From Crotalaria pallida (Eukaryota; Streptophyta; Magnoliopsida; Fabales; Fabaceae): DNA of 64,000 nucleotides. Positions 21,008 through 33,400 of the stretch are shown piece after piece (position 1 is the first letter of the stretch; each line of letters starts with the position of its first letter). The notes under the pieces are model-generated. The model searched no databases. It saw nothing but the letters and a program-made list of their open reading frames with translations, and was not told the DNA's origin. The stretch lies in NCBI GenBank assembly GCA_037953625.1, contig CM075655.1, forward strand, positions 78,147,501 through 78,211,500. The letters run 5' to 3'. Made by a program: the position numbers and the translations under genes.

Positions 21008-21539
21008 ATGAGTATGAAGCTATCAGTAGCTGATGGACATCATTGTAACATGTTGAGGATGATTGAAGAAATGGAGAGTAAGCTGAGGTACTCACTAGAT
21101 CAGGTATTTCTCTATTATAAGATTAACTATGTATTTGTTGTATTCAAGATCTTATTGGCATCATACAATGTTGTATTTCTTTAATTAAAGGTCAATTTTT
21201 TGTATTTTCTTACTCGTATTCTCTTTCCACATTTTTGTCTTTATTTATGATTTTCGTTTATTATGTAAAAAAAATTAAAATGGGATAAAATTGACAGAAT
21301 CAAAATTAGAGGTAGCCGTAAAGAAGATGTCATGATTCCTGAATTGGTTTGCAATTTCATTCTGATTTATGTTTGTTTCAACTCTTATAATTACTCATTT
21401 AGTTCAATAATATAACTTGCGCTACTTTATATTAATTTTACAGTACTTTGATGGTTGCAAGTACACCATGTACACTGAGGAGTTGTTGGATGAAGTCAAG
21501 GAAGAATGGACAACATTCATGTTCGATGAAGTACCTTAG
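21008..21539 (+). pseudogene. captured 3' exons ending in a stop codon
   Basis: Three exon-like pieces: 21008-21103 (MSMKLSVADGHHCNMLRMIE...), about 21298-21347 (IKIRGSRKEDVMIPEL in one frame) and 21444-21539 (YFDGCKYTMYTEELLDEVKE... to TAG). Each is preceded by an AG and the first two are followed by GT. The parent gene is not recognised. Confidence 0.4.
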
Positions 21540-22083
21540 ACTTAGATTTAGATTTATATATATGTAGTACATGATAATTTAGTTAGATAGTAGACTTTTG
21601 AAGCTATTTTGGTCTTTTGGTTATATAACACTTGATAATTTAGCTATTTTGGTATATGTTTCTCAACTTTATGGAGCTATTTTGGTCTTTTGAAATTATT
21701 TTGAATGAAGTCAATTAAGATATATATTATATTGAGATTGGTTATACAGGTACAGGGTAATGTAATGCTATATTAATATATAAAATTGTGAATCCCAAAA
21801 AAAAAAGTCCTATCATTTACGATTCCGGTTCATAAAAAAAAGCTCCCCTCATTTAAGATTCCAGTTCACAGAAAAATTTTAAAAAAATCCATCAAATACG
21901 ATCCCGAATCATTTCATTTAACGATCCCGGTTCTTTATTATTTATGATCTCAGTTCCGTGTTTTTAAAGAACCGGAAACGTAAATTGTCCTATTTACAAT
22001 CCCGCCATATTCAATCTCGGTTCGGAACCGGGATTGAAATTGTTTCGGAACCGGAATTAAATTTGTTTTTTGTAGTAGTGTAC

Positions 22084-24038
22084 AAACTTGTTTTATGTCG
22101 AACTACTTTGAAACTTTACTTTGGAAGGTAATAATGCTATGAATTATAATGAATTTCAAGTACACTAATATTTTAAGATCTTTCAATATATGGAATCGAA
22201 TCGAACCGTGATAATTGACCATTAGGTCGCATGGTAATTAATCTTTAAGAATGTATTGCTAGCAATGGGAACTCCTAAATAATTGAATAGTGATGTAGTT
22301 TCCTTGAATTACATCATTTGCCAATTAAATGGGAATCCACTTTTTGTGACCTAAGTCAATTCGAAATGAAGCTTGAACTTTAAATCCCAACAAAAGGAAG
22401 TGTATTTATTGAAATCTGGAAATGTGAATGAAACAAATTTTGACCAAAGAATACATTCCTTTTAGTTGGATTTGATGATTATAAAAGACTTATACTCTCC
22501 TTTGTGAAATGAGCCCTCAAAATTTTCGATTTGGTTTCAATATGAATTATTTTGGAAAACTGTACAAAAAACTGTGGACTTTTAAAGGTCCGACATGTCT
22601 TTCATTGTCAAATAATTTTGTAAAAGTTTTGAATGAAAGTCATTTATAAATATTGATGTGTTTCTTTACTTTAAGGAGAACACAACTCTTGAAAGTTACC
22701 TTATCACCCAACTATCAAATTTTTTTTTCCTTATGAATTATCATTTAATGATTTTTACAACAATGTGGGTTTGAAGAATGTAAGAGAAGGTATCAAGGTG
22801 GGTTAAAGGCAATACATCAAGTTTAGAGTTCAGACCTAGCATAGAACCTAAACTAGGAAAGTGGATGTTATGCCTTTCCCTTAAGTCTGCATAGGACTTA
22901 AAGGAAATGTTTTGTTACTATTGAACAAGCTATACTTCAGAACTGTGAAATTTTTCCAAGCCATCTTAAACTTTCTTATGAAATATAGTTTGTTGAATGT
23001 TAAAGTAACAACTTTAACATCTTTTATCAAAATCTTAGTATAAAAAGGTTAGATCGTGTTATAGAAGTTAAGCTAGAATTTTAGACGATAAGAAGTTTTT
23101 TGTGTGAACCGCAACCTAAGAAACCAAATAGGAAACCTCGAATCTTATGAAGAATAGCTAAGTATAGGTCTAGTTGAAAGTTTTGAATTTAAGGAGCTTT
23201 TCCTTTAGGTTGAGATGTAGAACCTAGATAGTTTTGATTAGTAGATTAAGTGGTAGAATCTAAGTCCGATTTGATTGAGTATTGGAGTTTAAGTCTTATA
23301 TATATAGATATATGTGGACATATAGGAAGTAGGCTTTGTTTATTCAAGAATGATTGAATTATATGTGAGTGTATTTGTAAATTCAAATTTACTATAACTA
23401 TATATTAAATCAAATTATTTTTAGAGCCAATTACTTTCACCTCATATTGAAGGTGATTTTTTTTTAAAAAAAGTACTATGCTATTCTTTATCAATTAATT
23501 ATTAAATCAAAATTTTCAAAGCTAAGTGCCTTGTGTCTCTTCTCATGAAAATTTTTAATTTCAATTCTTTCCCTAGGATATACATATATTTTTCAATGTA
23601 ACCCTTTCTTGAAGAGAATTGTGAAAATGATGAAATTGTAATTTTGATAAACAAAATCTTTGTGAAAATGGTAATTCATTTTTCTAAAGATATGATTGAA
23701 GTATATAATTGTATGTAATATTCTCAATCCAAACTATAAACACCTATCAAAGTGATTTTCAAAAGACAATCATTGTATCTACCTTTCATAATAACCCCTA
23801 TTTTCAATCACCTTCACACATAATAAATTTTCTTTAACGTTGATTCTCTCTTAAAGAAAATTTTTAGAAGAGAATGAAATTGTAACTTTTAAAATGTTTC
23901 TGTTAATTTGTAGTGTTAACCCGAAATATGCATATATCAAAATCTTATTTCTTCTATACTAAATAATTTTGGTTAGAGTTTGAGATTATTTTCTTCATTA
24001 TTAATCAACAATATTTTTGGTTACTTTACATATGTATA
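22084..24038. other. AT-rich stretch, presumed decayed interior of element D
   Basis: I find no gene, and all frames are broken. By position it lies between the CACTA element and LINE A, so it should be D interior or older host sequence. Confidence 0.4.
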
Positions 24039-24050
24039 AGTGCTATGTAC
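24039..24050 (+). repeat. target-site duplication of LINE A, left copy
   Basis: AGTGCTATGTAC, repeated exactly at 29019-29030 directly after the LINE's terminal A run. Confidence 0.95.
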
Positions 24051-24159
24051 AAAATCAATAGGTGGCTTAAAAATTAAAATTAGGGTTTGACTTTGTTGAC
24101 TTTTCTCTCTTCTCTCTCCCGGCTTCCTAGGGTTTCCTAGGCAGGCTGACGCGGCCTCC

Positions 24160-25497
24160 ATGGCTAAGAAGAAGGGAAGACCCCCAAAGTCACCCTCTTC
24201 TCCTTCTACTTCTGTTCAGCATGACAAAAACCCTTCTTTCGATCTGACTCAACTGGATGATGAAGATCTTGCAGCAATTGATGCCTTGTCGCCTAAGCAA
24301 CTAGACTCTTTGGTGCATGGAATTGAACTGATTCGCGATCGGATCAGCAAACAAGGTAAACCTGTATCACAATCAGGGGAGCAAGGGGATAAGCAACCTG
24401 GTGAATGTGATGCTCCAAAAGAAAAAAGCCTAGCAATTGAATCAGTAGGTAATGATACAGTGCAGGTACATAAGCAAAATGTGTGGGAAAAATTTGATAT
24501 TTCAAAGTTACGTAATGCAGGGGGCAAATTAAATTTCATTCAACCTGAGTTGAAGGAAGGAGTTGCCCTAGGAAAAATTGAGCCCTCTGATGTTGAAGCA
24601 GAGGTTAAGTTCTGGCAAAATTCATTGGTTTGTTATGTGCTTGGAGCAAATCCACCATATCCGGTTTTGAGTGGTTTCTTAAAAAAGGTGTGGGGCCAGT
24701 ATGGTATAGATAAAATATTGATGAATGCTGATGGCACCATGGTTGTGAGATTTAATTCTTTAGAGGGCAGGAATAATGTCTTGGAAGTGGGGGTTTATCA
24801 TTTTGATAAAAAACCCCTTATAATTGCTCCTTGGACAGGAAGGTCGGTTACAAAGAGCTTTCTAGATAGAGTCCCTATTTGGGTTCAACTGCCAAATCTA
24901 AATTTGAAGTTTTGGGGTAGTTCTGCATTAAGTAAGATTACTAGTTTAATTGGCACTCCTATAATGGCTGATAAGGTGACAGAGGAAAGGAATCGTATTA
25001 GCTATGCAAGGGTTCTAGTTGAGGTTGATCCTGCTATTTTCCCTGAAGAAATTCATTTTGAAGATGACAAAGGTAATATCGTTTCACAAAAGGTGGTTTA
25101 TGAATGGAAGCATGTCTTATGCTCTAAGTGTTCTTGCTATGGTCATGACTATAATATGTGTCGAAAAGGAGTGGCTCAGAAGGGTAAACAACAATGGGTT
25201 GAGAAGAACAAGCCTTCTCAAGAAGATATTCAGAAACTTGATGATGCTCTCAAGTTAAAAAGCAGTGTTGAGAATGGTACAGTTCCAGATGAAAATGTAG
25301 AAAAGGCTACAAATGAGATTGAGGTTGTGATAAATGATCTGACTAAAGGGAAATCTACAGCTGATTCAGAGGATACAGTGAATGGTGAAGATGAGACTGG
25401 CAAGAATGGGTGGACACCTGTCACTACAAGGAGCAAGGCTCAGAAGAAGATGGTGGATATTCAGAGGGGAGAGTCTTCTAAACCCCCTAATGGATAG
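24160..25497 (+). CDS. LINE A ORF1 protein (DUF4283 plus zinc knuckle)
   Basis: 445 residues, intact. A basic start MAKKKGRPPKSP is followed by an acidic/low-complexity stretch. The nucleic-acid-binding DUF4283-type domain (about residues 110-270) shows the VCYVLGANPPYPVLSGFLKK and PLIIAPWTG blocks. A zinc knuckle CSKCSCYGHDYNMC lies at about residues 323-336, and the tail is acidic. In plant L1 elements this protein binds element RNA. The ATG follows a CT-rich leader. The last 8 bases overlap the start of ORF2 in the word ATGGATAG. Confidence 0.93.
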   Translation: MAKKKGRPPKSPSSPSTSVQHDKNPSFDLTQLDDEDLAAIDALSPKQLDSLVHGIELIRDRISKQGKPVSQSGEQGDKQPGECDAPKEKSLAIESVGNDTVQVHKQNVWEKFDISKLRNAGGKLNFIQPELKEGVALGKIEPSDVEAEVKFWQNSLVCYVLGANPPYPVLSGFLKKVWGQYGIDKILMNADGTMVVRFNSLEGRNNVLEVGVYHFDKKPLIIAPWTGRSVTKSFLDRVPIWVQLPNLNLKFWGSSALSKITSLIGTPIMADKVTEERNRISYARVLVEVDPAIFPEEIHFEDDKGNIVSQKVVYEWKHVLCSKCSCYGHDYNMCRKGVAQKGKQQWVEKNKPSQEDIQKLDDALKLKSSVENGTVPDENVEKATNEIEVVINDLTKGKSTADSEDTVNGEDETGKNGWTPVTTRSKAQKKMVDIQRGESSKPPNG

Positions 25498-28400
25498 AAT
25501 TGGAGCTTGGAATATTCGAGGTATGAACCACCCTCGAAAACAAAAAGAGGTTCTAGATATGTATAAAATTAATAATATAGGTATGTTTGCTATCTTAGAG
25601 AATAAGTTGAGAACTAAAAATTTTCAACAAGTTAGTAATTCTATTGCTCCTGGGTGGGGGTCTTTTATTAATTTAGATGTTTGTGATGTGGGGAGAATTT
25701 GGGTGATGTGGAGGAAGGATGTGTTTGATGTTCAGGTGATTGCTAGATCTACACAGTATGTGCATTGTCATGTTGTTAGTAAAGTCACTCTTAAGCAGAT
25801 GTTTGTCACTTTCATCTATGCTGAAAATGATAGTTTGGTCAGAAAGGAATTGTGGCAGGTGTTAAGTGGTATGAGCACTGTTATCAATATCCCTTGGTTG
25901 GTTTTAGGGGATTTTAATACATGTCTGCAGCAGAGTGAAAAATTAGGAGGGTATCCTATTGATATAAATAGCAGCTCTGATTTTCAGGCTTGTGTTGATG
26001 AGTGTGGTCATGTTGATATGAATCAATCTGGCTGTTTTTACACTTGGTGTAATAAACAAGATGGTGCAGATAGGATTGTTTCTAAATTAGATAGAGCAAT
26101 GGTGAATCTTCTTTGGTGTGGTGAATGGCCTAATGCTGCTTCTACTTTTACTAATCCAGGTCTTTCAGATCATTCAGCTATTATTGTTGACTGGGGTGTT
26201 CAAGAGGTGAGAAAGAAGAGAACATGCTGATTATTCCAATATTGTAAACCATTGCTGGGGAAAGAACTATGTTGGCAGTAGAATGTTCTCTATATGTAAG
26301 AAGCTAAAAGATCTTAAGGGGCACTTATCAAGGCTGAATAGAGAGCATTTTTCTAATATAGATGCCAGAGAGGAGGATTTGAAGCAGAGATTAGATGCTA
26401 TTCAGGTTGAATTGAGAGCTAGGCCTATGGATGCTGATCTTCATGCTGCTGAGAAAGACATAGCTGGACAGTATAGGAAGGTGCTTCAAGTTGCTATCTC
26501 CTTCCTTAATCAAAAAGCTAAAATAGCTTGGTTGAGGGATGGGGATAGTAACACTAGGCTTTTCCATGACTCCATTAGGAAAAGGAATTATCAAAATAAA
26601 GTCCTTAGAATTACAAATGAATCAGGGGTTTCAGTGTCAGGTCAAGATCAGATTCAGAAGGTGTTCGAAGATTTTTATCAGGGTTTGTTCCTTACTAATC
26701 ATAAAGGGTTGGGCTACAATCAGCAAGTGATTGATCAGGGAAGTACTCTTTCAGTGGATCAGCAGTTATTCCTTATTCAACCTATTTCTCATGATGAAAT
26801 AAAGAAGGCTTTTTTCTCTATTGACAAGAATAAGGCCCCTGGACCTGATGGGTTTGGGGCTGGTTTCTTTCAGGCTTCTTGGGACAGAATTGGGACAGAT
26901 ATGTGTATGGCAGTCAGAGAATTTTTTGACTCAGGCATCTCCTTAGAGAGATTAATCATACCAATTTGGTTTTGATTCCTAAAGTTGACTCTCCTTCCAC
27001 AGTCACTCAATTTAGACCTTTAGCTTGTTGCTCTACTGTTTATAAAGCTATTTCTAAAATTCTTAGCAGTAGATTGGCAGAGGTTCTTCCTAGCTTGGTG
27101 CATGATAATCAAACAACCTTTATTAGAGAGAGGAGTATATTGCATAATATACTCTTGTCTCAGGAACTGGTGAGATTTTATGGTAGGAGGAGGATTTCTC
27201 CTAGATGTATGATGAAGCTAGACATAGAAAAAGCCTATGATACTCTAGAGTGGAATTTTATTGAGGACTTCCTAATTGATTTAAAGTTTCCTATGAAGTT
27301 TGTGTCCTGGATTATGAGTTGTATCAGATCTGTTTCATTTTCTATTGTCCTTAATGGACATCATGGCCAAAGGTTTTGGGTCTCTAGGGGTATAAGGCAG
27401 GGGGATCCTATGTCCCCCCTCATTTTTGTGCTTGCTATGGAGATTCTTACAAGGAGTTTGTTACTGGCTTCAAATCAGATGAATTTCAGATTTCATCCAG
27501 CATGTAAGGAGGAGAAACTGGTGAATTTGGCCTTTGCAGATGATCTTATGATCTTCTGCAAAGGTCATCCAGCCAGTGTCAGGATTGTGCATGAGACTCT
27601 GACCAAGTTTGCTGAGTAGTCAGGTCTTGAGGTTAGCCCTGAAAAATCTTTCATTTTCATGGCTGGAGTCCCTATGGCTACTCAAGATATGCTTATGAAC
27701 ATCACTAATTTTCAAAAGGGAGATTTTCCTTGTAAGTATCTGGGCATTCCTCTCTCATCTAGAAAGTGGAATGCTAGCACTTGCAAGATTCTAGTTGAGA
27801 AAGTTATGAAGAGCATCAATTATTGGAAGACCAGAAATTTGTCCTATCAAGCTAGGGTGTGCCTCATAAATTCGGTTCTAATGAGTTTTCATAGCTATTG
27901 GGCCTCTATTTTTATTATTCCAGCTGCTGTTTTTAAAGATATTCAGAGCCAATGTAGGAAGTTCCTTTGGAATGCTAATGATGATGGTAAATATAAAGCT
28001 AAAGTGGCCTGGGAGAGTGTTTGTTGTGATAAGAAGTTTGGTGGATTGGGAATTCAAAACTGTGGTAATTGGAATAGAGCTGCTCTTGGGGCTCAGATCT
28101 GGAATATTGTTGCTAATAAAGAGTGTTTATGGGTGCGTTGGATTCACTCTTACTACTTAAAGCATCGATCTTTCTGGGATTGTGAATGGCTACAGGGTCA
28201 AAGTTGGCATTGGAAGCAGCTTTTGAAGATTAGGGATGCGTTTAGAACAGGGTTTGTGGCTGACTTGTGGATTGCAAATTCAGATGGATGCTATACTATT
28301 CGTTCTGGCTATCAATTCCTACAAGGAGTTCGACCTATCTTCCCTATGTGTAAATTTGTGTGGAATAGAGTTTCGATTCCTAAGAACACATTCATCTCTT

Positions 28401-28846
28401 GGTTAGTCATGCATGTGAAAATTCAAACAAGAGATAAAATGGGTTGGAGCTACATACCGAATCACTGTAGTCTCTGTGTTGGGGATGGTGAATCGGTGCC
28501 TCATCTATTCTTTGCATGTCCCTGGAGTCGAGAGCTTATGTCGATTTGTTTGAGCTGGATTGGGTTCTCTGCTTTTCCATGGAGATTCAATCGTTGGCGC
28601 AGGTGGATTGTTTGGGTTGCTCGAAGGAGGAAGATCAGGAAGCTTCTTTGGGCGATGGTGGGGGCGGTGCTGTATCATGTCTGGTTGGAGAGAAATTCCA
28701 GAACATTCAACAACCTTTCCTCTTCTCCTCAGCAGCGGTTTAGGCTTATTAGGAAAGAGATAGCAGTTAGAGTTAATTATTGCATTAAAGATTTTATGAC
28801 TTGGCAAAATAAGTTATTAGTTGATAGAATTTGTAATGAACTTTAA
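25490..28846 (+). pseudogene. LINE A ORF2: endonuclease-reverse transcriptase, broken
   Basis: It starts at ATG 25490 inside the ORF1 tail. The apurinic-type endonuclease (25490-26227) shows GAWNIRG, ILENKL, the metal/catalytic GDFN and the final SDHSA. A frame change or small deletion near 26215 leads to the linker and first reverse transcriptase blocks (26283-26945; DKNKAPGPDGFG). A second frame change near 26950 leads to NLVLIPKV, IRQGDPMSPL and catalytic FADDLMIF. TAG at 27617-27619 interrupts before SGLEVSPEKS. The zf-RVT domain (WNRVSIPKNTFISWL, CSLCVGDGESVPHLFF) ends at 28846. Three breaks make it inactive. Confidence 0.93.
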
Positions 28847-29030
28847 TTAATTGGTTGCTAGAACCCTTCATAGAAGTTGGCTTTCAACCAATTAATTTGT
28901 TTTGCACATTTTCCTTTGAGCTGAACCCTTCCTAGAAGGTGGCAGGTTATTGGGAATGTGTATTTGTTTGATGTTCTTTTTTGCTTGTGGTAATAAGATT
29001 TTTTCTTCTACCAAAAAAAGTGCTATGTAC

Positions 29031-29401
29031 TGTCTAGGTTATAAGGCACATATTCTCAATAATATAAATATCAAATCTCTCTTTTTGTAAATAAGTTTGT
29101 AATCTAATTTTTCAAATCATGTTATATTAAGATTTCTGTTGAATAAAACTTCTACCCCCTGATTTTCAATACTCAACTCATTCACATCATTGATTTTAAA
29201 TCATATTCATTTAATTTTAAATAATTAGATCATATTCTTTTCTCTATACTTTGCTTTCATTATTCCGTAATTCACAAATCCCTATTTATTATAAGTAAAT
29301 CTTGTAATTATAAAAATCCTTCATTTTTTTATTCAATCCAATTTAGTTCAATTCAAGATTACTTAAGTATGTGTATTGAATAATTTTCCTTATTACTTGT
29401 G
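29031..29401. other. AT-rich spacer between LINE A and LINE B
   Basis: Nothing recognisable. By position it belongs to the sequence into which both LINEs inserted. Confidence 0.5.
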
Positions 29402-30497
29402 TTTTTTTGGTAAAGAAAAAAAGCATTACCAAGGAACAAATAAATACACATCACGGCGATAAACTAGCCCCTAGCCACCTTCTAGGAAGGGTTCTAAAAG
29501 CTAGAAAATCCCAAAAAAATGATCTACAAAAGAATGGGCTCTAAATTACAGCCCTTATTCTATCAAAAATAAAACTACTTGCCCCATTAGTCTTGGCCCA
29601 ATTACTATAGACAAGCTTAGGAGCCAACTCATTTTGCAGAAGTCCAAACGCCTGCTGAGGAAGGAGCCTCTGATGTCTGAATACCCGTCAGTTCCTCTCC
29701 GTCCAGATAGCATAGACACATGCAGCCACCACCGCTGTAATCATTTGTCTTCTCCACTTAACTTTGAACCCATACTGTAACCATCTCAACCAATTCAGCA
29801 TCTTGAAGTGAATAGCTTCCACCCCAATCCAATTCTCAGCTAGTTCCAGTAATGTCCTACTCCAATCACATTCGAAAAACAAATGTCTAAACGATTCCTC
29901 AGCTCCATTACACAACTCACACAAAGGCGAGACCTGAAGGAAGGGAAGGTTGTCTTTCGTCCTCAATCTCTCATGCACCAGAAGCCAAAGGATGAACTTG
30001 TGTTTAGCTATGCTCATGGGGTTCCAGATGACACGATGAAATGGAAATGGTGGCTGAGCTCCAATCAGGTATTGATATCCTTCTTTGATTTCGTAATCTT
30101 GCTGATTAGCTAGAAACTGAGTAAATTTAGGCATGAGTTTGTCCCTTACTTTCAATAGTTGTTTCCAGTGCCAATTAGTAGCTTGATTTGTCTGAATATT
30201 GTGAAATGCATCCCTCTTTAAGTAAATTGCATGAATCCATCAGAGCCATAGAGAAATTTTGTTTCCCAGGATTTGCCAAACTTGATTACCTAGGGCTGCC
30301 ACATTCCAAATATAGATATTTTGTAACCCCGAGCCCCCATTTTTCTTCTCTATGCAAACTATGTTCCCGGCTACCTGAGATTTAGCTCTTCCTCTCTGAT
30401 ATTTACCCCATAAGAAACCCCTACAAAGCTTTTCCACTTCTCTAATTACTGATTTAGGTATGATGAACGTAGTTGCCCAGTAAACATGCATAGTCAT
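29402..30497 (-). pseudogene. LINE B, 3' piece: C-terminal part of ORF2 and tail
   Basis: Minus strand. It reads MHVYWATTFIIPKSV, NIYIWNVAALGNQVW, then zf-RVT (WNPMSIAKHKFILWL, CELCNGAEESFRHLFF). Stops occur at about 30238 (TGA where LINE A has Arg) and at 29688. The element ends in a terminal A run (T7 at 29402-29408 on the plus strand). The coding sequence is continuous with 41201 upwards once element C and one GTCAT are removed. Confidence 0.9.
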
Positions 30498-33400
30498 TGT
30501 AACACTCCTTGTATATCATCTTACTTTAAGAGAAAAGTAATAAGTTTATGAATACTTGGACTTGTTATTGTTGGAAAAAGATCCGAAAATAAGAATTTTC
30601 CCCTCCCTTGAAAATCCCTTTTCACAAAACACTTGATTAATAATGAGGTTGAATAACAAAATCAGAGTTTGCGGAAACATAGTCAAGAAATCATATTATG
30701 CCCCCAAAATATATCAAGTGTAACAAGTCCATGGATACCAAATAAATATTATGATGAACCCAACTTCATCTTATTACACCTCTTTCAAAATGTGTATCAT
30801 ATAAATACTATTAAAAATAGAGATGTTATAGAGCTGGTCACTGGTCCTCTGTCCAAACATCCATCTGGCCGGATCCTCGATATCTGCACAACGGGTTCCC
30901 AACTCACACTTTCTACACTCTGCATGCACCTAAGGGACATCTCCCTTCACTGACTTTTGTGCAAGCTAGATGCACGATCAACACCTAATAAGGGCATGGG
31001 GGTTAGCTATACATATTCGCATAATCAAATGAGAATAAAACTAACATCCACAAGTCAACATATAGCAAGTCACGATGCATAATCATATGAGCACACCCGG
31101 TTAATTATAATAATTCTTTCAGTGCAGGTGGCATGATGCATGATATCCTTCCACAACTGAGGCCTCTAACAAAGTCCATCTTGGACGTCCATCCAATACA
31201 CCGTTGTGTTCCCGGAACACTGACATTCGTTTCCAGAACGTAATGCCAAACCATACTTGGATGATAAGCATTCATTCCCAGAGTGTGCATCACGTTCCCA
31301 GAACGTGTAGAAAACCATACTTGGATAAATAAGCATCACTCCCAGAGTGTGCATCACGTTCCCAGAACGCATACGTTCCCATAACGTATAAAAACCAGGT
31401 CCCGGACACTGGCCACATATCTATAATGTGTCATCCAGTAGGTTGCTTATCAATGTGTTCCCAGAACACTATCATACGTTCCCAGAACGTATATAACCAG
31501 GTCCCAGACACTGGCCACATATCTATAATGTGTCATCAAGTAGGTTACAATTTGGTACTCCTGGAGTACCCTCCTCATATTCCCAGAATATGATAAACGT
31601 TCCTACCAACCAAACTTCCATTCTATATGAATGCACAATCATCAAGGTTGGTTTTATCTTTAATTCTATTATTATACCAACGTGTTCCCAGAACACTAAC
31701 ATACGTTCTCAGAACGTATCGCAAACCATACTTGGAATATAATCAAGCACCACTCCCAGAGTGTGCATCACGTTCCCAGGACGTATCAAAGAAACCATGT
31801 CCCAGACAATGGCCACATTCCCAGAATGTGTCATCAAGTATGTTGCATCAGTTTGGTACTCTTAGAGTACAGGGCCATGTTCCCAGAACATGATAAACAA
31901 TCCTTGCCAACCTATTATATTACCTTTCTCTATGCATGCATTGCATACATAATTCCTAAGGTTGGTCTTTCCATCAATTCCGCTATTATGACTTAGAAAA
32001 TCACAACTTTTGAATGATATCTTGAGGTATAGCTTTACTCATAAAATTCACCTTTGAATTTAAATTTAACCTATGCTCATAGATCTGGATTGAGACAATA
32101 TAATCATTGATATCAAAATCCTTACTCAAAACTTAACTTTTATTTTTAAGTTTTCAGGTACTAACCGGTTACATCATCACCTAACAGGTTAGAATTACAG
32201 ACCTGAATACAAAAGCACTAATTTTCAAAGAATCCTTTCTTAAATTCTCTACTCAATCCAATGACAAGGTCTTAGCATATCAGAATACCTCAAGTTCAAC
32301 ACATAATATCATTCAAAAGATCTAAGTCATAATCCCATTTCACTTATGCATAATTTCCTCTTGAAATTATCATTTGATGTTAAGGTATTAACTCCCAATT
32401 TTCAATCTGAATTATTACAATAAAATCAACTTCATTTCAGATTGAATTCCAGTGAAATTAGGGTCTAGATTTGAGTAACATTGATAAGACCACAGAACGG
32501 ATTTCAGAAACTTATTTTCTTTGACAATTTTACAGTGTCTAACCGGTTACAATTATCGAGTAACCGGTTAGATTGTGCAGTCAGCACATTGAAATATGAG
32601 GTTTTGCAACCCATTTTTTTCATTACTCAAATCTAACCAATTTCAATCATTCAAAAGAGTTCATATACCTTAAGTAAACATGTTTAACCACAGAAACACA
32701 TTCACCTTGCATGCATTCAATTTAGATACACATATTGCACATAATTGCACATATTTCACAACTTAATGCATCAATTCACATAATATCCAATTAAGTCATG
32801 AAATTGTCATCATAACAGCTTGCATGCATCATATTATGATTGCTCAAAAACAGAAATGAGCTTAAATTGGCCTCCAAGCCATAAAACTAATTCCAACTAT
32901 GCCCTTAGAGTCTCTTAGTGACTCATCCTATTTACCAACATGTTTTTCCTCATTCTAGCAAATAGTAAGCTTCCCCCTTACCTCTAAATTGTGCTTGATC
33001 CAAAACTTTGCAGAGAGAAAGGCTCCAACACAAATTCCCATTGAATCTACTCCATGCTGATAGAGTTGGATAGGGTACCAAAACCAGGGAATTTGACATG
33101 TAAAACCAAATTAAGAATTGGGGAAAATGGTCAAATTGAGTTCTCTGCAACATGCACTAGAGGTAGGATCAGATTTGAAATCACAAGGGTTTGTGTGCTT
33201 ACCAAAATAAAGCTTCAAAGTCAGCTCCAGAAACCAGAAGCTGAGGTTTGACAGCACCAACACCCTTACTTTGCAAGCTTCGTTCTCTTGATTCGGGGAC
33301 TCTCAACTCACAAATTTTATATCAATACAAAGCCCTTGATGTGAGCTTTGTAATAGTGTATCACTCGTTTTCTATCTCTCAACAAAGACTGAGAATCGAA

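Larger units (their letters stand above)
17028..22080. mobile_element. non-autonomous CACTA transposon carrying gene fragments (Pack-CACTA)
   Basis: Inverted ends CACTACTACAAAAA ... TTTTTGTAGTAGTG are flanked by a 3-bp duplication TAC (17025-17027, 22081-22083), diagnostic of CACTA elements. Both ends carry dispersed subterminal repeats of the GGAACCGGGATT / AATCCCGATTCC type (17060-17250 and 21820-22060). No transposase was recognised. The interior looks like gene sequence: a CT-rich leader, exon-sized open pieces bounded by splice-like sites, and T-rich introns. One exon resembles SecY. Confidence 0.9.
24051..29018 (+). mobile_element. full-length L1-type LINE (LINE A)
   Basis: It is complete between the 12-bp duplications and ends in A7 (29013-29019). 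It has a short 5' leader (about 109 bp), ORF1 (24160-25497), and ORF2 with endonuclease, reverse transcriptase and zf-RVT domains (25490-28846, broken). Full length with a perfect duplication suggests a fairly recent insertion, though ORF2 already has two frame breaks and one stop. Confidence 0.95.

Noticed and set aside
31195..31895. Regularly spaced repeats resembling a CRISPR array
   Set aside because: The repeats are short inverted stems of differing sequence with irregular spacing inside a plant LTR, duplicated in the partner LTR. There are no conserved direct repeats, spacers or cas genes.
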